Below are positions 1 to 12,359 of a DNA stretch of 64,000 nt, in pieces. Made by a program: the position numbers and the translations under genes. A model generated the notes under the pieces. The model saw nothing but the letters and a program-made list of their open reading frames with translations, made no database searches and had not been told where the DNA came from. The stretch is from Sipunculus nudus (Eukaryota; Annelida; Sipuncula; Golfingiida; Sipunculidae): contig CM049315.1 in the NCBI GenBank assembly GCA_026874595.1, forward strand, positions 63,487,389 to 63,551,388. The letters run 5' to 3'. The first letter of the stretch is position 1, and every line of letters begins with the position of its first letter.

Positions 1-134
1 TCGCCGAAATCAGCTAGGTTTTTGCCTAATTCATGATCGTGTGTTGTGCAAAAATTGCAGATTTCAATTGCAAAAGAAGCAATTCAAAATCTTCATTAGG
101 CCGTTTAGAATCAGATACAAACGTCTTTTACGAC

Positions 135-263
135 GAAATCAGCTCGGTTTTTTCGTAATACAAGATCGTGATTTGTGCAGAAACGGCTTATATAAACTGC
201 GATAGAAGCATTTAAATAGCTTCATTAGGCCATTAAGAATTTGGTAAAAACGTCGCTTTTGCT
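135..263 (+). repeat. Monomer subtype G (129 bp), exemplar
   Basis: Diagnostic features are TTTTTTCGTAATACAAGATC, GTGATTTGTGCAGAAACGGC, AACTGCGATAGAAGC and a 3' end of AATTGGTAAAAACGTCGCTC or AATTGTTAAAAACGTCGCTT. It usually precedes subtype A, so G-A-B is the common trimer. Confidence 0.85.
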
Positions 264-389
264 GAAATCAGATCGGTTTTCGCGTAGTACAAGATCGTGT
301 TGTGCAAAATAGAAGATTAAAATTGCAAAAGAAGCAATTCAGAAGCTCCATTAGGCCATTTAGAACCGGGTACAAACATCGATCTCGCC
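264..389 (+). repeat. Monomer subtype A (126 bp), exemplar
   Basis: Diagnostic features are GATCGGTTTTCGCGTAGTAC, then TTGTGCAAAATAGAAGATTA, AAAATTGCAAAAGAAGCAAT, GAAGCTCCATTAGGCC, and an end of ACCGGGTACAAACATCGATC followed by TCGCC. It is 3 bp shorter than the norm and loses the AAGCTT site (AGCTCC). It is nearly always followed by subtype B. Dozens of copies occur, for example starting at 21316, 21700, 22084, 28670, 29183, 32647 and 33160. Confidence 0.9.
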
Positions 390-518
390 GAAATCAGCTA
401 GGTTTTTGCCTAATTCATGATCGTGTGTTGTGCAAAAATTGCAGATTTAAATTGCAAAAGAAGCAATTCAGAAGCTTCATTAGGCCGTTTAGAACCAGAT
501 ACAAACATCTTTTACGCC
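390..518 (+). repeat. Monomer subtype B (129 bp), exemplar
   Basis: Diagnostic features are CAGCTAGGTTTTTGCCTAAT, TTCATGATCGTGTGTTGTGC, AAAAATTGCAGATTTAAATT, GAAGCTTCATTAGGCCGTTT and AGAACCAGATACAAACATCT. A sister form B' carries GGCTAATTCAGGAACGTGTG and AAAAATTACAGATTTCAATT instead. It follows subtype A, and the A-B pair is the most frequent dimer in the array. Confidence 0.88.
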
Positions 519-647
519 GAAATCAGCTCGGTTTTTGCGTCATACAAAATCGTGTTTTGTGCAAAGATGACCGATTTAAACTGCAAAAGAAGCGTTTAAG
601 AGGCTTTATCAGGCCATTAAGAATCAGTTAGAAACGTCGTTTTTGCT

Positions 648-779
648 GAAATCAGCTCGATTTTTTGCGTAATATAAGATCGTGTGTTGTGCAAAGATGA
701 TCGATTTAAACTGCAAAAGAAGCGTTTGAGAAACTTCATTAGGCCATTTAGAACCAGTTACAAATGTCGTTTTTTGGCC
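648..779 (+). repeat. Monomer subtype C (132 bp), exemplar
   Basis: Recognised by GCGTAATATAAGATCGTGTG, AAAGATGATCGATTTAAACT, GCGTTTGAGAAACTTCATTA and an end of ACAAATGTCGTTTTTTGGCC. It is 3 bp longer than the norm. Recurs near 2810, 3465, 6550, 22480, 23385, 25570, 31740, 35590, 37370, 45360 and 54815. Confidence 0.83.
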
Positions 780-907
780 GAAATCAGCTCGGTTTTTGCG
801 TAATATAGGATTCTGTTTTGTGCAAAATGGCCGATTCAAACTGCGAAAGAAGCGTTTTAGAAGCTTCATTTGTCCATTTACAACCAGTTACAAAAGTCGT
901 TTTTGCC

Positions 908-1036
908 GAAATCAGCGCGATTTTCGCGTTATACAAGATCGTACGTTGTGAATAAATGGCCTATTTGAACTGCGAAAGAAGCGTTTTAGTAGCTTCATCA
1001 GGCCATTTAGAACAATTTACGAACGTCGTTTTTCCC
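908..1036 (+). repeat. Monomer subtype E (129 bp), exemplar
   Basis: Recognised by AGCGCGATTTTCGCGTTATA, CAAGATCGTACGTTGTGAAT, AAATGGCCGATTTGAACTGC (this copy has CTATTT) and an end of ACAAGTTACGAACGTCGTTT followed by TTCCC. It is preceded by a monomer ending TTGTCCATTTACAACCAGTT. The GTGAATAAATGG landmark recurs near 3760, 6857, 9790, 13261, 16861, 25871, 28064, 32041, 35888, 37669, 39727, 44890, 45664, 54342 and 55115. It is useful for tracing the higher-order repeats. Confidence 0.85.
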
Positions 1037-1296
1037 GAAATCAGCTCGGTGTTCGCTTTATACAAGATCGTGTCTTGTGCAATGATCACCGATTTAAACT
1101 GCGAAAGAAGCGTTTTAGAAGCTTCATCAGGCCATTTAGAACCAGTTAGCAACGTCGTTTTTGCTGAAATCAGCTCGGTTTTTTTTTTGCGTAATACAAA
1201 ATCGTCTGTTGTGCATAGATGACCGATTTAAACTGCTAAAGAAGCGTTTTAGAAGATTCATCAGGCAATTAAAAAGTTATAAACGTCGTTTTTGCT

Positions 1297-1682
1297 AAAA
1301 TCAGCTCGATTTTTTAGTGTAATATAAGATCGTGTTTGTGCAAAGATGACCGATTTAAACTGCAAAAGAAGAGTTTAAGAAGGTTCAATAGGCCACTTAA
1401 ACCAGTTACAAAGATCTTTTTTGCCGAAATCGACTCGGTTTTTGCGTTATAATAGATCATGATCCGTGCAAAAATGGCCAGTTTAAACTGCGAAAGAAGC
1501 GTTTCAGAAACTTCATTGGGCGACTTAAAACCTGTTACAATGGTCGTTTTCGTCGCAATCAGCTCGGTTTTCGCGTACTACAAGATCGTGTGTTGTGCAA
1601 AAATGGCCGTTTAAATTGCAAATGAAGCATTTTAATAGCTTCATCAGGCCATTTAAAACAAGTTACAAACGTCGTTTTTGCC
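1297..1682 (+). repeat. Monomer subtypes D1-D2-D3 (trimer), exemplar
   Basis: Three successive monomers always occur together: D1 at 1297-1425 (AGTGTAATATAAGATCG, then GGTTCAATAGGCCACTTAAA), D2 at 1426-1554 (AAATCGACTCGG, GTTATAATAGATCATGATCC, ATTAGGCGACTTAAAACCC or a close variant) and D3 at 1555-1682 (GCAATCAGCTCGG, CGCGTACTACAAGATCG, AAATTGCAAATGAAGC). Copies start near 4635, 10830, 14310, 17910, 24290, 26740, 29610, 33590, 40870, 48630, 58080, 61690 and 63620. The order is fixed, which shows that amplification acts on multi-monomer blocks. Confidence 0.85.
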
Positions 1683-3300
1683 GAAATCAGATCGGTTTTT
1701 GCGTAATACAAGATCGTGTTTTGTGCAAAGATGACCGATTTAAACTGCGAAAGAAGCGTTTTAGAAGCTTCATCAGGCCATTTAGAACCAGTTAGCAAAG
1801 TCGTTTTTGCTGAAATCAGCTCGGTTTTTTTTTTGCGTAATACAAAATCGTCTCTTGTGCAAAGATGACCGATTTAAACTGCTAAAGAAGCGTTTTAGAA
1901 GATTCATCAGGCAATTAAGAAGTTAGAAACGTCGTTTTTGCTAAAATCAGCTCGATTTTTTAGTGTAATATAAGATCGTGTTTGTGCAAAGATGAACTTC
2001 ATTAGGCGACTTAAAACCCGTTACAATGGTCGTTTTCGTCGCAATCAGCTCGGTTTTCGCGTACTACAAGATCGTGTGTTGTGCAAAAATGGCCGTTTAA
2101 ATTGCAAATGAAGCGTTTTAAAGCTTCATCAGGCCATTTAAAACAAGTTACGAACGTCGTTTTTGCCGAAATCAGCTCGGTTTTCGCTTTAAACAAGATC
2201 GTGTCTTGTGCAATGATCACCGATTTAAACTGTGAAAGAAGCGTTTTAGAAGCTTCATCAGGCCATTAAGAACCAGTTAGAAACGTCGTTTTTGCTGAAA
2301 TCAGCTCGATTTTTTTGCGTAATGCAAGATCGTGTTTGTGCAAATATTGCAGATTTAAATTGCAAAAGAATCAATTCAGGGGCTTTATTAGGCCATTTAG
2401 AACCAGATACCAACGTCTTTTACGCCGAAATCAGCTCGGTTTTTGCGTAATACAAGATCGTGTTGTGCAAAATAGAAGATTAAAATTGCAAAAGAAGCAA
2501 TTCAGAAGCTCCATTAGGCCATTTAGAACCGGGTACAAACATCGATCTCGCCGAAATCAACTGGGTTTTTGCCTAATTCATGATCGTGTGTGTTGTGCAA
2601 AAATTGCAGATTTAAATTGCAAAGGAAGCAATTCAGAAGCTTCATTAGGCCGTTTAGAACCAGATACAAACATCTTTTACGCCGAAATCAGCTCGGTTTT
2701 TGCGTAATACAAGATCGTGTTTTGTGCAAAGATGACCGATTTAAACTGCAAAAGAAGCGTTTAAGAAGCTTTATCAGGCCATTAAGAATCAGTTAGGAAC
2801 GTCGTTTTTGCTGAAATCAACTCGGTTTTTTTTTTGCGTAATATAAGATCGTGTGTTGTGCAAAGATGATGATTTAAACTGCAAAAGAAGCGTTTGAGAA
2901 ACTTCATTAGGCCATTTAGAACTAGTTCCAAATGTCGTTTTTTTGCGGAAATCAGCTCGGTTTTTGCGTAATATAGGATCCTGTTTTGCGCAAAATGGCC
3001 GATTTAAACTGCGATAGAAGCGTTTTAATAGTTTCATTAGGCCATTTAGAAATTGGTAAAAACGTCGCTCTTGCGGATAATCGGTTTTTGCGTAATACAA
3101 CATCGTGTTGTGCAAAATAGAAGATTAAAATTGCAAAAGAAGCAATTCAGAAGCTCCATTAGGCCATTTAGAACCGGGTACAAACATCGATCTCGCCGAA
3201 ATCAGCTAGGTTTTTGGCTAATTCAGGAACGTGTGTTGTGCAAAAATTACAGATTTCAATTGCAAAAGAAGCAATTCAGAAGCTTCATTAGGCCGTTTAG
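1682..3300 (+). repeat. Duplicated satellite block, copy 1 (5.78-kb spacing)
   Basis: Matches 7462-9080 almost base for base at offset 5779-5781. The small offset changes come from an extra GT near 2588 and one T in a poly-T run near 2826. Shared rare marks include GTTAGCAAAGTCG, the 98-bp fused monomer, AATCAACTGGG, ACTAGTTCCAAATG and GCGGATAATCGG. Similarity fades left of about 1682 and right of about 3300. Boundaries are approximate. Confidence 0.85.
1943..2040 (+). repeat. Truncated 98-bp fused monomer (D1/D2 junction)
   Basis: The D1 5' half runs to GTTTGTGCAAAGATG and then jumps directly to the D2 3' half, AACTTCATTAGGCGACTTAA. Where a complete D1 plus D2 would occupy 258 bp, only 98 bp remain, so about 160 bp are missing. 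Normal D3 follows at 2041. An identical fused unit sits at 7724-7821. Confidence 0.88.
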
Positions 3301-3459
3301 AACCATATACAAACATCTTTTACGCCGAAATCAGCTCGGTTTTTGCGTAATACAAAATCGTGTTTTGTGCAAAGATGACCGATTTAAACTGCAAAAGAAG
3401 CGTTTAAGAAGCTTTATCAGGCCATTAAGAATCAGTTAGGAACGTCGTTTTTGCTGAAA

Positions 3460-6400
3460 TCAGCTTGGTTTTTTTTTTGCGTAATATAAGATCGTGTGTT
3501 GTGCAAAGATGATCGATTTAAACTGCAAAAGAAGCGTTTGAGAAACTTCATTAGGCCATTTAGAACCAGTTACAAATGTCGTTTTTTGGCCGAAATCAGC
3601 TCGGTTTTTGCGTAATATAGGATCCTGTTTTGTGCAAAATGGCCGATTTAAACTGCGAAAGAAGCGTTTTAGAAGCATCATTTGTCCATTTACAACCAGT
3701 TACAAAAGTCGTTTTTGCCGAAATCAGCGCGATTTTCGCGTTATACAAGATCGTACGTTGTGAATAAATGGCCGATTTGAACTGCGAAAGAAGCGTTTTA
3801 ATAGCTTCATCAGGCCATTTAGAACAAGTTACGAACGTCGTTTTTCCCGAAATCAGCTCGGTGTTCGCTTTATACAATATCGTGTCTTGTGCAATGATCA
3901 CCGATTTAAACTGCGAAAGAAGCCTTTTAGAAGCTTCATCAGGCCATTAAGAACCAGTTAGAAACGTCGTTTTTGCTGAAATCAGCTCGATTTTTTTGCG
4001 TAATGCAAGATCGTGTTTGTGCAAATATTGCAGATTTAAATTGCAAAAATATCAATTCAGGAGCTTTATCAGGCCATTTAGAACCAGATACCACCGTCTT
4101 TTTCGCCGAAAACAGCTCGATTTTTTGCGTAATACAAAATCGTGTGTTGTGCAAAGATGACCGATTTAAACTGCTTAAGAAGCGTTTTAGAAGCTTCATC
4201 AGGCCATTAAAAACCAGTTAGAAACGTCTTTTACGCCGAAATCAGCTAGTTATTTTCGTAATACAAGATCGTGATTTGTGCAGAAACGGCTGATTTAAAC
4301 TGCGATAGAAGCGTTTTAATAGCTTCATTAGGCCATTTAGAAATTGGTAAAAACGTCGCTCTTGCTGAAATCAGATCGGTTTTTGCGTAATACAAGATCG
4401 TGTTTTGTGCAAAGATGACCGATTTAAACTGCGAAAGAAGCGTTTTAGAAGCTTCATCAGGCCATTTAGAACCAGCTAGCAACGTCGTTTTTGCTGAAAT
4501 CAGCTCGGGTTTTTTTTTTGCGTAATACAAAATCGTCTGTTGTGCAAAGATGACCGATTTAAACTGCTAAAGAAGCGTTTTAGAAGATTCATCAGGCAAT
4601 TAAGAAGTTAGAAACGTCGTTTTTGCTAAAACCAGCTCGATTTCTTAGTGTAACATAAGATCGTGTTTGTGCAAAGATGACCGATTTAAACTGCAAAAGA
4701 AGAGTTTAAGAAGGTTCAATAGGCCACTTAAAACCAGTTACAAAGATCTTTTTTGCCGAAATCGACTCGGTTTTTGTGTTATAATAGATCATGATCCGTG
4801 CAAAAATGGCCAGTTTAAACTGCGAAAGAAGCGTTTCAGAAACTTCATTAGGCGACTTAAAACCCGTTATAATCGTCGTTTTCGTCGCAATCAGCTCGAT
4901 TTTCGCGTACTACAAGATCGTGTCTTGTGCAAAAATGGCCGTTTAAATTGCAAATGAAGCATTTTAATAGCTTCATCAGGCCATTTAAAACAAGTTACAA
5001 ACGTCGTTTTTGCCGAAATCAGCTCGGTTTTCGCTTTAAACAAGATCGTGTCTTGTGCAATGATCACCGATTTAAACTGTGAAAGAAGCGTTTTAGAAGC
5101 TTCATCAGGCCATTAAGAACCAGTTAGAAACGTCGTTTTTGCTGAAATCAGCTCGATTTTTTTGCGTAATGCAAGATCGTGTTTGTGCAAATATTGCAGA
5201 TTTAAATTGCAAAAGAATCAATTCAGGAGCTTTATTAGGCCATTTAGAACCAGATACCAACGTCTTTTACGCCGAAATCAGCTCGGTTTCTGCGTAATAC
5301 AAGATCGTGTTGTGCAAAATAGAAGATTAATATTGCAAAAGAAGCAATTCAGAAGCTCCATTAGGCCATTAAGAACCGGGTACAAACATCGATCTCGCCG
5401 AAATCAGCTGGGTTTTTGCCTAATTCATGATCGTGTGTTGTGCAAAAATTGCAGATTAAAATTGCAAAAGAAGCAATTCAGAAGCTTCATTAGGCCGTTT
5501 AGAACCAGATACAAACATCTTTTACGCCGAAATCAGCTCGGTTTTTGCGTAAGACAAGATCGTGTTTTGTGCAAAGATGACCGATTTAAACTACAAAAGA
5601 AGCGTTTAAGAAGCTTTATCAGGCCATTAGGAATCATTTAGGAACGTCGTTTTTGCTTAAATCAGCTAGTTATTTTCGTAATACAAGATCGTTATTTGTG
5701 CAGAAACGGCTGATTTAAACTGCGATAGAAGCGTTTTAATAGCTTCATTGGGCCAATTGGAAATCGGTAAAAACGTCGCTCTTGCTGAAATCAGATCGGT
5801 TTTCGCGTAATACAACATCGTGTTGTGCAAAATAGAAGATTAAAATTGCCAAAGAAGCAATTCAGAAGCTCCATTAGGCCATTTAGAACCGGGTACAAAC
5901 ATCGATCTCGCCGAAATCAGCTAGGTTTTAATCTAATTCAGGAACGTGTGTTGTGCAAAAATTACAGATTTCAATTGCAAAAGAAGCAATTCAGAAGCTT
6001 CATTAGGCCGTTTTGAATCAGATACAAACGTCTTTTACGACGAAATCAGCTCCGTTTTTTCGTAATACAAGATCGTGATTTGTGCAGAAACGGCTTATAT
6101 AAACTGCGATAGAAGCGTTTAAATAGCTTCATTAGGCCATTTAGAAATTGTTAAAAACGTCGCTTTTGCTGAAATCAGATCGGTTTTCGCGTAGTACAAG
6201 ATCGTGTTGTGCAAAATAGAAGATTAAAATTGCAAAGGAAGCAATTCAGAAGCTCCATTAGGCCATTTAGAACCAGGTACAAACATCGATCTCGCCGAAA
6301 TCAGCTAGGTTTTTGCCTAATTCATGATCGTGTGTGGTGATAAAATTGCAGATTTAAATTGCAAAAGAAGCAATTCAGAAGCTTCATTAGGCCGTTTAGA

Positions 6401-7300
6401 ACCAGATACAAACATCTTTACGCCGAAATCAGCTCGGTTTTTGCGTAATACAAAATCGTGTTTTGTGCAAAGATGACCGATTTAAACTGCAAAAGAAGCG
6501 TTTAAGAAGCTTTATCAGGCCATTAAGAATCAGTTAGGAACGTCGTTTTTGCTGAAATCAGCTCGGGTTTTTTTTGCGTAATATGAGATCGTGTGTTGTG
6601 CAAAGATGATCGATTTAAACTGCAAAAGAAGTGTTTGAGAAACTTCATTAGGCCATTTAGAACCAGTTACAAATGTCGTTTTTTTGCCGAAATCAGCTCG
6701 GTTTTTGCGTAATATAGGATCCTGTTTTGTGCAAAATGGCCGATTTAAACTGCGAAAGAAGCGTTTTAGAAGCTTCATTTGTCCATTTACAACCAGTTAC
6801 AAAAGTCGTTTTTGCCGAAATCAGCGCGATTTTCGCGTTATACAAGATCGTACGTTGTGAATAAATGGCCGATTTGAACTGCGAAAGAAGCGATTTAATA
6901 GCTTCATCAGGCCATTTAGAACAAGTTACGAACGTCGTTTTTCCCGAAATCAGCTCGGTGTTCGCTTTATACAAGATCGTGTCTTGTGCAATGATCACCG
7001 ATTTAAAATGCGAAAGAAGCCTTTTAGAAGCTTCATCAGGCCATTAAGAACCAGCTAGAAACGTCGTTTTTGCTGAAATCAGCTCGATTTTTTTGCGTAA
7101 TGCAAGATGGTGTTTGTGCAAATATTGCAGATTTAAATTGCAAAAGAATCAATTCAGGAGCTTTATTAGGCCATTTAGAACCAGATACCAACGTCTTTAT
7201 CGCCGAAATCAGCTCGATTTTTTGCGTAATACAAAATCGTGTTTTGTGCAAAGATGACCGATTTAAACTGCTTAAGAAGCGTTTTTGAAGCTTCATCAGG
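3460..7300 (+). repeat. Mixed-order satellite between the duplicated blocks
   Basis: Tandem monomers of subtypes A, B, C, D, E and G. The C-E run at about 3465-4230 recurs at about 6550-7320 (offset near 3097; the E landmark is at 3760 and 6857), so this stretch is itself a roughly 3.1-kb higher-order duplication with several point differences. No gene or inserted element is seen. Confidence 0.75.
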
Positions 7301-7461
7301 CCATTAAGAACCAGTTAGAAACGTCTTTTACGCCGAAATCAGCTCGTTATTTTCGTAATACAAGATCGTGATTTGTGCAGAAACGGCTGATTTAAACTGC
7401 GATAGAAGCGTTTCAATAGCTTCATTAGGCCATTTAGAAATTGGTAAAAACGTCGCTCTTG

Positions 7462-9080
7462 CTGAAATCAGATCGGTTTTTGCGTAATACAAGATCGTGT
7501 TTTGTGCAAAGATGACCGATTTAAACTGCGAAAGAAGCGTTTTAGAAGCTTCATCAGGCCATTTAGAACCAGTTAGCAAAGTCGTTTTTGCTGAAATCAG
7601 CTCGGTTTTTTTTTTGCGTAATACAAAATCGTCTCTTGTGCAAAGATGACCGATTTAAACTGCTAAAGAAGCGTTTTAGAAGATTCATCAGGCAATTAAG
7701 AAGTTAGAAACGTCGTTTTTGCTAAAATCAGCTCGATTTTTTAGTGTAATATAAGATCGTGTTTGTGCAAAGATGAACTTCATTAGGCGACTTAAAACCC
7801 GTTACAATGGTCGTTTTCGTCGCAATCAGCTCGGTTTTCGCGTACTACAAGATCGTGTGTTGTGCAAAAATGGCCGTTTAAATTGCAAATGAAGCGTTTT
7901 AAAGCTTCATCAGGCCATTTAAAACAAGTTACGAACGTCGTTTTTGCCGAAATCAGCTCGGTTTTCGCTTTAAACAAGATCGTGTCTTGTGCAATGATCA
8001 CCGATTTAAACTGTGAAAGAAGCGTTTTAGAAGCTTCATCAGGCCATTAAGAACCAGTTAGAAACGTCGTTTTTGCTGAAATCAGCTCGATTTTTTTGCG
8101 TAATGCAAGATCGTGTTTGTGCAAATATTGCAGATTTAAATTGCAAAAGAATCAATTCAGGGGCTTTATTAGGCCATTTAGAACCAGATACCAACGTCTT
8201 TTACGCCGAAATCAGCTCGGTTTTTGCGTAATACAAGATCGTGTTGTGCAAAATAGAAGATTAAAATTGCAAAAGAAGCAATTCAGAAGCTCCATTAGGC
8301 CATTTAGAACCGGGTACAAACATCGATCTCGCCGAAATCAACTGGGTTTTTGCCTAATTCATGATCGTGTGTTGTGCAAAAATTGCAGATTTAAATTGCA
8401 AAGGAAGCAATTCAGAAGCTTCATTAGGCCGTTTAGAACCAGATACAAACATCTTTTACGCCGAAATCAGCTCGGTTTTTGCGTAATACAAGATCGTGTT
8501 TTGTGCAAAGATGACCGATTTAAACTGCAAAAGAAGCGTTTAAGAAGCTTTATCAGGCCATTAAGAATCAGTTAGGAACGTCGTTTTTGCTGAAATCAAC
8601 TCGGTTTTTTTTTTTGCGTAATATAAGATCGTGTGTTGTGCAAAGATGATGATTTAAACTGCAAAAGAAGCGTTTGAGAAACTTCATTAGGCCATTTAGA
8701 ACTAGTTCCAAATGTCGTTTTTTTGCGGAAATCAGCTCGGTTTTTGCGTAATATAGGATCCTGTTTTGCGCAAAATGGCCGATTTAAACTGCGATAGAAG
8801 CGTTTTAATAGTTTCATTAGGCCATTTAGAAATTGGTAAAAACGTCGCTCTTGCGGATAATCGGTTTTTGCGTAATACAACATCGTGTTGTGCAAAATAG
8901 AAGATTAAAATTGCAAAAGAAGCAATTCAGAAGCTCCATTAGGCCATTTAGAACCGGGTACAAACATCGATCTCGCCGAAATCAGCTAGGTTTTTGGCTA
9001 TTTCAGGAACGTGTGTTGTGCAAAAATTACAGATTTCAATTGCAAAAAAAGCAATTCAGAAGCTTCATTAGGCCGTTTAG
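7462..9080 (+). repeat. Duplicated satellite block, copy 2
   Basis: Partner of 1682-3300. Just inside its right edge it shows GGCTATTTCAGG instead of GGCTAATTCAGG, and further right it reads into the 3.47-kb HOR. Confidence 0.85.
7724..7821 (+). repeat. Second copy of the 98-bp fused monomer
   Basis: Same D1/D2 junction as at 1943-2040 at an exact offset of 5781 bp. The sharing of such a rare junction shows that the surrounding blocks are duplicates rather than independent assemblies of monomers. Confidence 0.88.
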
Positions 9081-12000
9081 AATCAGATACAAAAGTCTTT
9101 TACGACGAAATCAGCTCGGTTTTTTCGTAATACAAGATCGTGATTTGTGCAGAAACGGCTGATATAAACTGCGATAGAAGCGTTTCAATAGCTTCATTAG
9201 GCCATTTAGAAATTGTTAAAAACGTCGCTTTTGCTGAAATCAGATCGGTTTGCGCGTAGTACAAGATCGTGTTGTGCAAAATAGAAGATTAAAATTGCAA
9301 AAGAAGCAATTCAGAAGCTCCATTAGGCCATTTAGATCCGGGTACAAACATCGATCTCGCCGAAATCAGCTAGGTTTTTGCCTTATTCATGATCGTGTGT
9401 TGTGCAAAAATTGCAGATTTAAATTGCAAAAGAAGCAATTCAGAAGCTTCATTAGGCCGTTTAGAACCAGATACAAACATTTTTTACGCCGAAATCAGCT
9501 CGGTTTTTGCGTAATACAAGATCGTGTTTATAAAGATGACCGATTTAAACTGCAAAAGAAGCGTTTAAGAAGCTTCATCAGGCCATTAAGAATCAGTTAG
9601 GAACGTCGTTTTTGCTGAAATCAGCTCGGTTTTTTTTTGCGTAATATAAGTACGCCGTGTTGTGCAAAGATGATGATTTAAACTGCGAAAGAAGCGTTTT
9701 AGAAGCTTCATTTGTCCATTTACAGCCAGTTACAAAAGTCGTTTTTGCCGAAATCAGCGCGATTTTCGCGTTATACAAGATCGTACATTGTGAATAAATG
9801 GCTGATTTGAACTGCGAAAGAAGCGTTTTAATAGCTTCATCAGGCCATTTAGAACAAGTTACGAACGTCGTTTTTCCTGAAATCAGCTCGGTGTTCGCTT
9901 TATACAAGATCGTGTCTTGTGCAATGATCACCGATATAAACTGCGAAAGAAGCCTTTTAGAAGCTTCATCAGGCCATTAAGAACCAGTTAGAAACGTCGT
10001 TTTTGCTTAAATCAGCTCGATTTTTTTGCGTAATGCAAGATCGTGTTTGTGCAAATATTGCAGATTTAAATTGCAAAAGAATCAATTCAGGAGCTTTATT
10101 AGGCCATTTAGAACCAGATACCAACGTCTTTTTCGCCGAAATCAGCTCGGTTTTTGCGTAATACAAGACCGTGTTTTGTGCAAAGATGACCGATTTCAAC
10201 TGCCAAGGAAGCGTTTTAGAAGCTTCATCAGGCCATTAAGAAACAGTTAGAAACGTCTTTTACGCCGAAATCAGCTCGTTTTTTTCGTAATACAAGATCG
10301 TGATTTGTGCAGAAACGGCTGATTTAAACTGCGATAGAAGCGTTTTAATAGCTTCATTAGGCCATTAAGAAATTGGTAAAAACGTCGCTCTTGCTGAAAT
10401 CAGATCGGTTTTTCGCGTAATACAACATCGTGTTGTGCAAAATAGAACATTAAAATTGCAAAAGAAGCAATTCAGAAGCTCCATTAGGCCATTTGGAACC
10501 GGGTACAAACATCGATCTCGCCGAAATCAGAAAGGTTTTAGCCTTATTCATGATCGTGTGTTGTGCAAAAATTGCAGATTTAAATTGCAAAAGAAGCAAT
10601 TCAGAAACTTTATTAGGCCGTTTAGAACCAGATACAAACGTCTTTTACGCCGAAATCAGCTCGGTTTTTGCGTAATACAAGATCGTGTTTTGTGCAAAGA
10701 TGACCGATTTAAACTGCGAAAGAAGCGTTTTAGAAGCTTCATCAGGCCATTAAGAACCAGTTAGCAACGTCGTTTTTGCTTAAATCAGCTCGGTTTTTTT
10801 TTGCGTAATTCAAAATCGTCTGTGGTGCAAAGATGACCGATTTAAACTGCAAAAGAAGAGTTTAAGAAGCTTCAATAGGCCACTTAAAACCAGTTACAAA
10901 GATCTTTTTTGTCGAAATCGACTCGGTTTTTCCGTTATAATAGATCTAGATCCGTGCAAAAATGGCCAGTTTAAAATGCGAAAGAAGCGTTTCAGAAATT
11001 TCATTAGGCGACTTAAAACCCGTTACAATCGTCGTTTTTGTCGCAATCAGCTCGGTTTTCGCGTACTACAAGATCGTGTGTTGTGCAAAAATGGCCGTTT
11101 TAATTGCAAATGAAGCGTTTTAATAGCTTCATCAGGCCATTTAAAACAAGTTACAAACGTCGTTTTTGCCGAAATCAGCTCGGTTTTCGCTTTATACAAG
11201 ATCATGTCTTGTGCAATGATCACCGATTTAAACTGTGAAAGAAGCGTTTTAGAAGCTTCATCAGGCCATTAAAAACCAGTTAGAAACGTCTTTTACGCCG
11301 ATATCAGCTTTTTTTCGTAATACAAGATCGTGATTTGTGCAGAAACGGCTGATTTAAACTGCGATAGAAGCGTTTTAATAGCTTTATTAGGCCATTTAGA
11401 AATTGATTAAAACGTCGCTCTTGCTGAAATCAGATCGGTTTTCGCGTAATATAAGATCGTGTTGTGCAAAATAGAAGATTAAAATTGCAAAAGAAGCAAT
11501 TCAGAAGCTCCATTAGGCCATTTAGAACCGGGTACAAACATCGATCTCGCCGAAATCAGTTTGGTTTTTGCCTAATTCAGGAACGTGTGTTGTGCAAAAA
11601 TTACAGATTTAAATTGCAAAAGAAGCAATTCAGAAGCTCCATTAGGCCGTTTAGAACCATATACAAACATTTTTTACGCCGAAATCAGCTCGGTTTTTGC
11701 GTAATACAAAATCGTCTGTGGTGCAAAGATGACCGATTTAAACTGCAAAAGAAGAGTTTAAGAAGCTTCAATAGGCCACTTAAAACCAGTTACAAAGATC
11801 TTTTTTGTCGAAATCGACTCGGTTTTTCCGTTATAATAGATCTAGATCCGTGCAAAAATGGCCAGTTTAAAATGCGAAAGAAGCGTTTCAGAAATTTCAT
11901 TAGGCGACTTAAAACCCGTTACAATCGTCGTTTTTGTCGCAATCAGCTCGGTTTTCGCGTACTACAAGATCGTGTGTTGTGCAAAAATGGCCGTTTTAAT

Positions 12001-12359
12001 TGCAAATGAAGCGTTTTAATAGCTTCATCAGGCCATTTAAAACAAGTTACAAACGTCGTTTTTGCCGAAATCAGCTCGGTTTTCGCTTTATACAAGATCG
12101 TGTCTTGTGCAATGATCACCGATTTAAACTGTGAAAGAAGCGTTTTAGAAGCTTCATCAGGCCATTAAAAACCAGTTAGAAACGTCTTTTACGCCGATAT
12201 CAGCTTTTTTTTCGTAATACAAGATCGTGATTTGTGCAGAAACGGCTGATTTAAACTGCGATAGAAGCGTTTTATAGCTTTATTAGGCCATTTAGAAATT
12301 GATTAAAACGTCGCTCTTGCTGAAATCAGATCGGTTTTCGCGTAATATAAGATCGTGTT
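8890..12359 (+). repeat. 3.47-kb higher-order repeat, unit 1
   Basis: Starts at the subtype A run with GGCTATTTCAGG and ends before the same sequence at 12360. Offset to unit 2 is 3470-3474. It contains G, A, B, E, D and the GAAAGGTTTTAGCC variant of B. Within it, about 10810-11700 and 11706-12600 repeat at about 896 bp (seven monomers). Confidence 0.85.

Noticed and set aside
1297-1425. GGTTCAATAGG in D1 as a Pol III B box or tRNA-derived origin of the monomer
   Set aside because: Only a partial match to GGTTCGANTCC; no A box at a proper distance and no cloverleaf could be drawn.
1426-1554. TATAAT-like string in D2 monomers as a bacterial promoter
   Set aside because: It is one AT-rich hexamer in a repeated unit, with no spaced -35 element, no gene downstream and a eukaryotic context.
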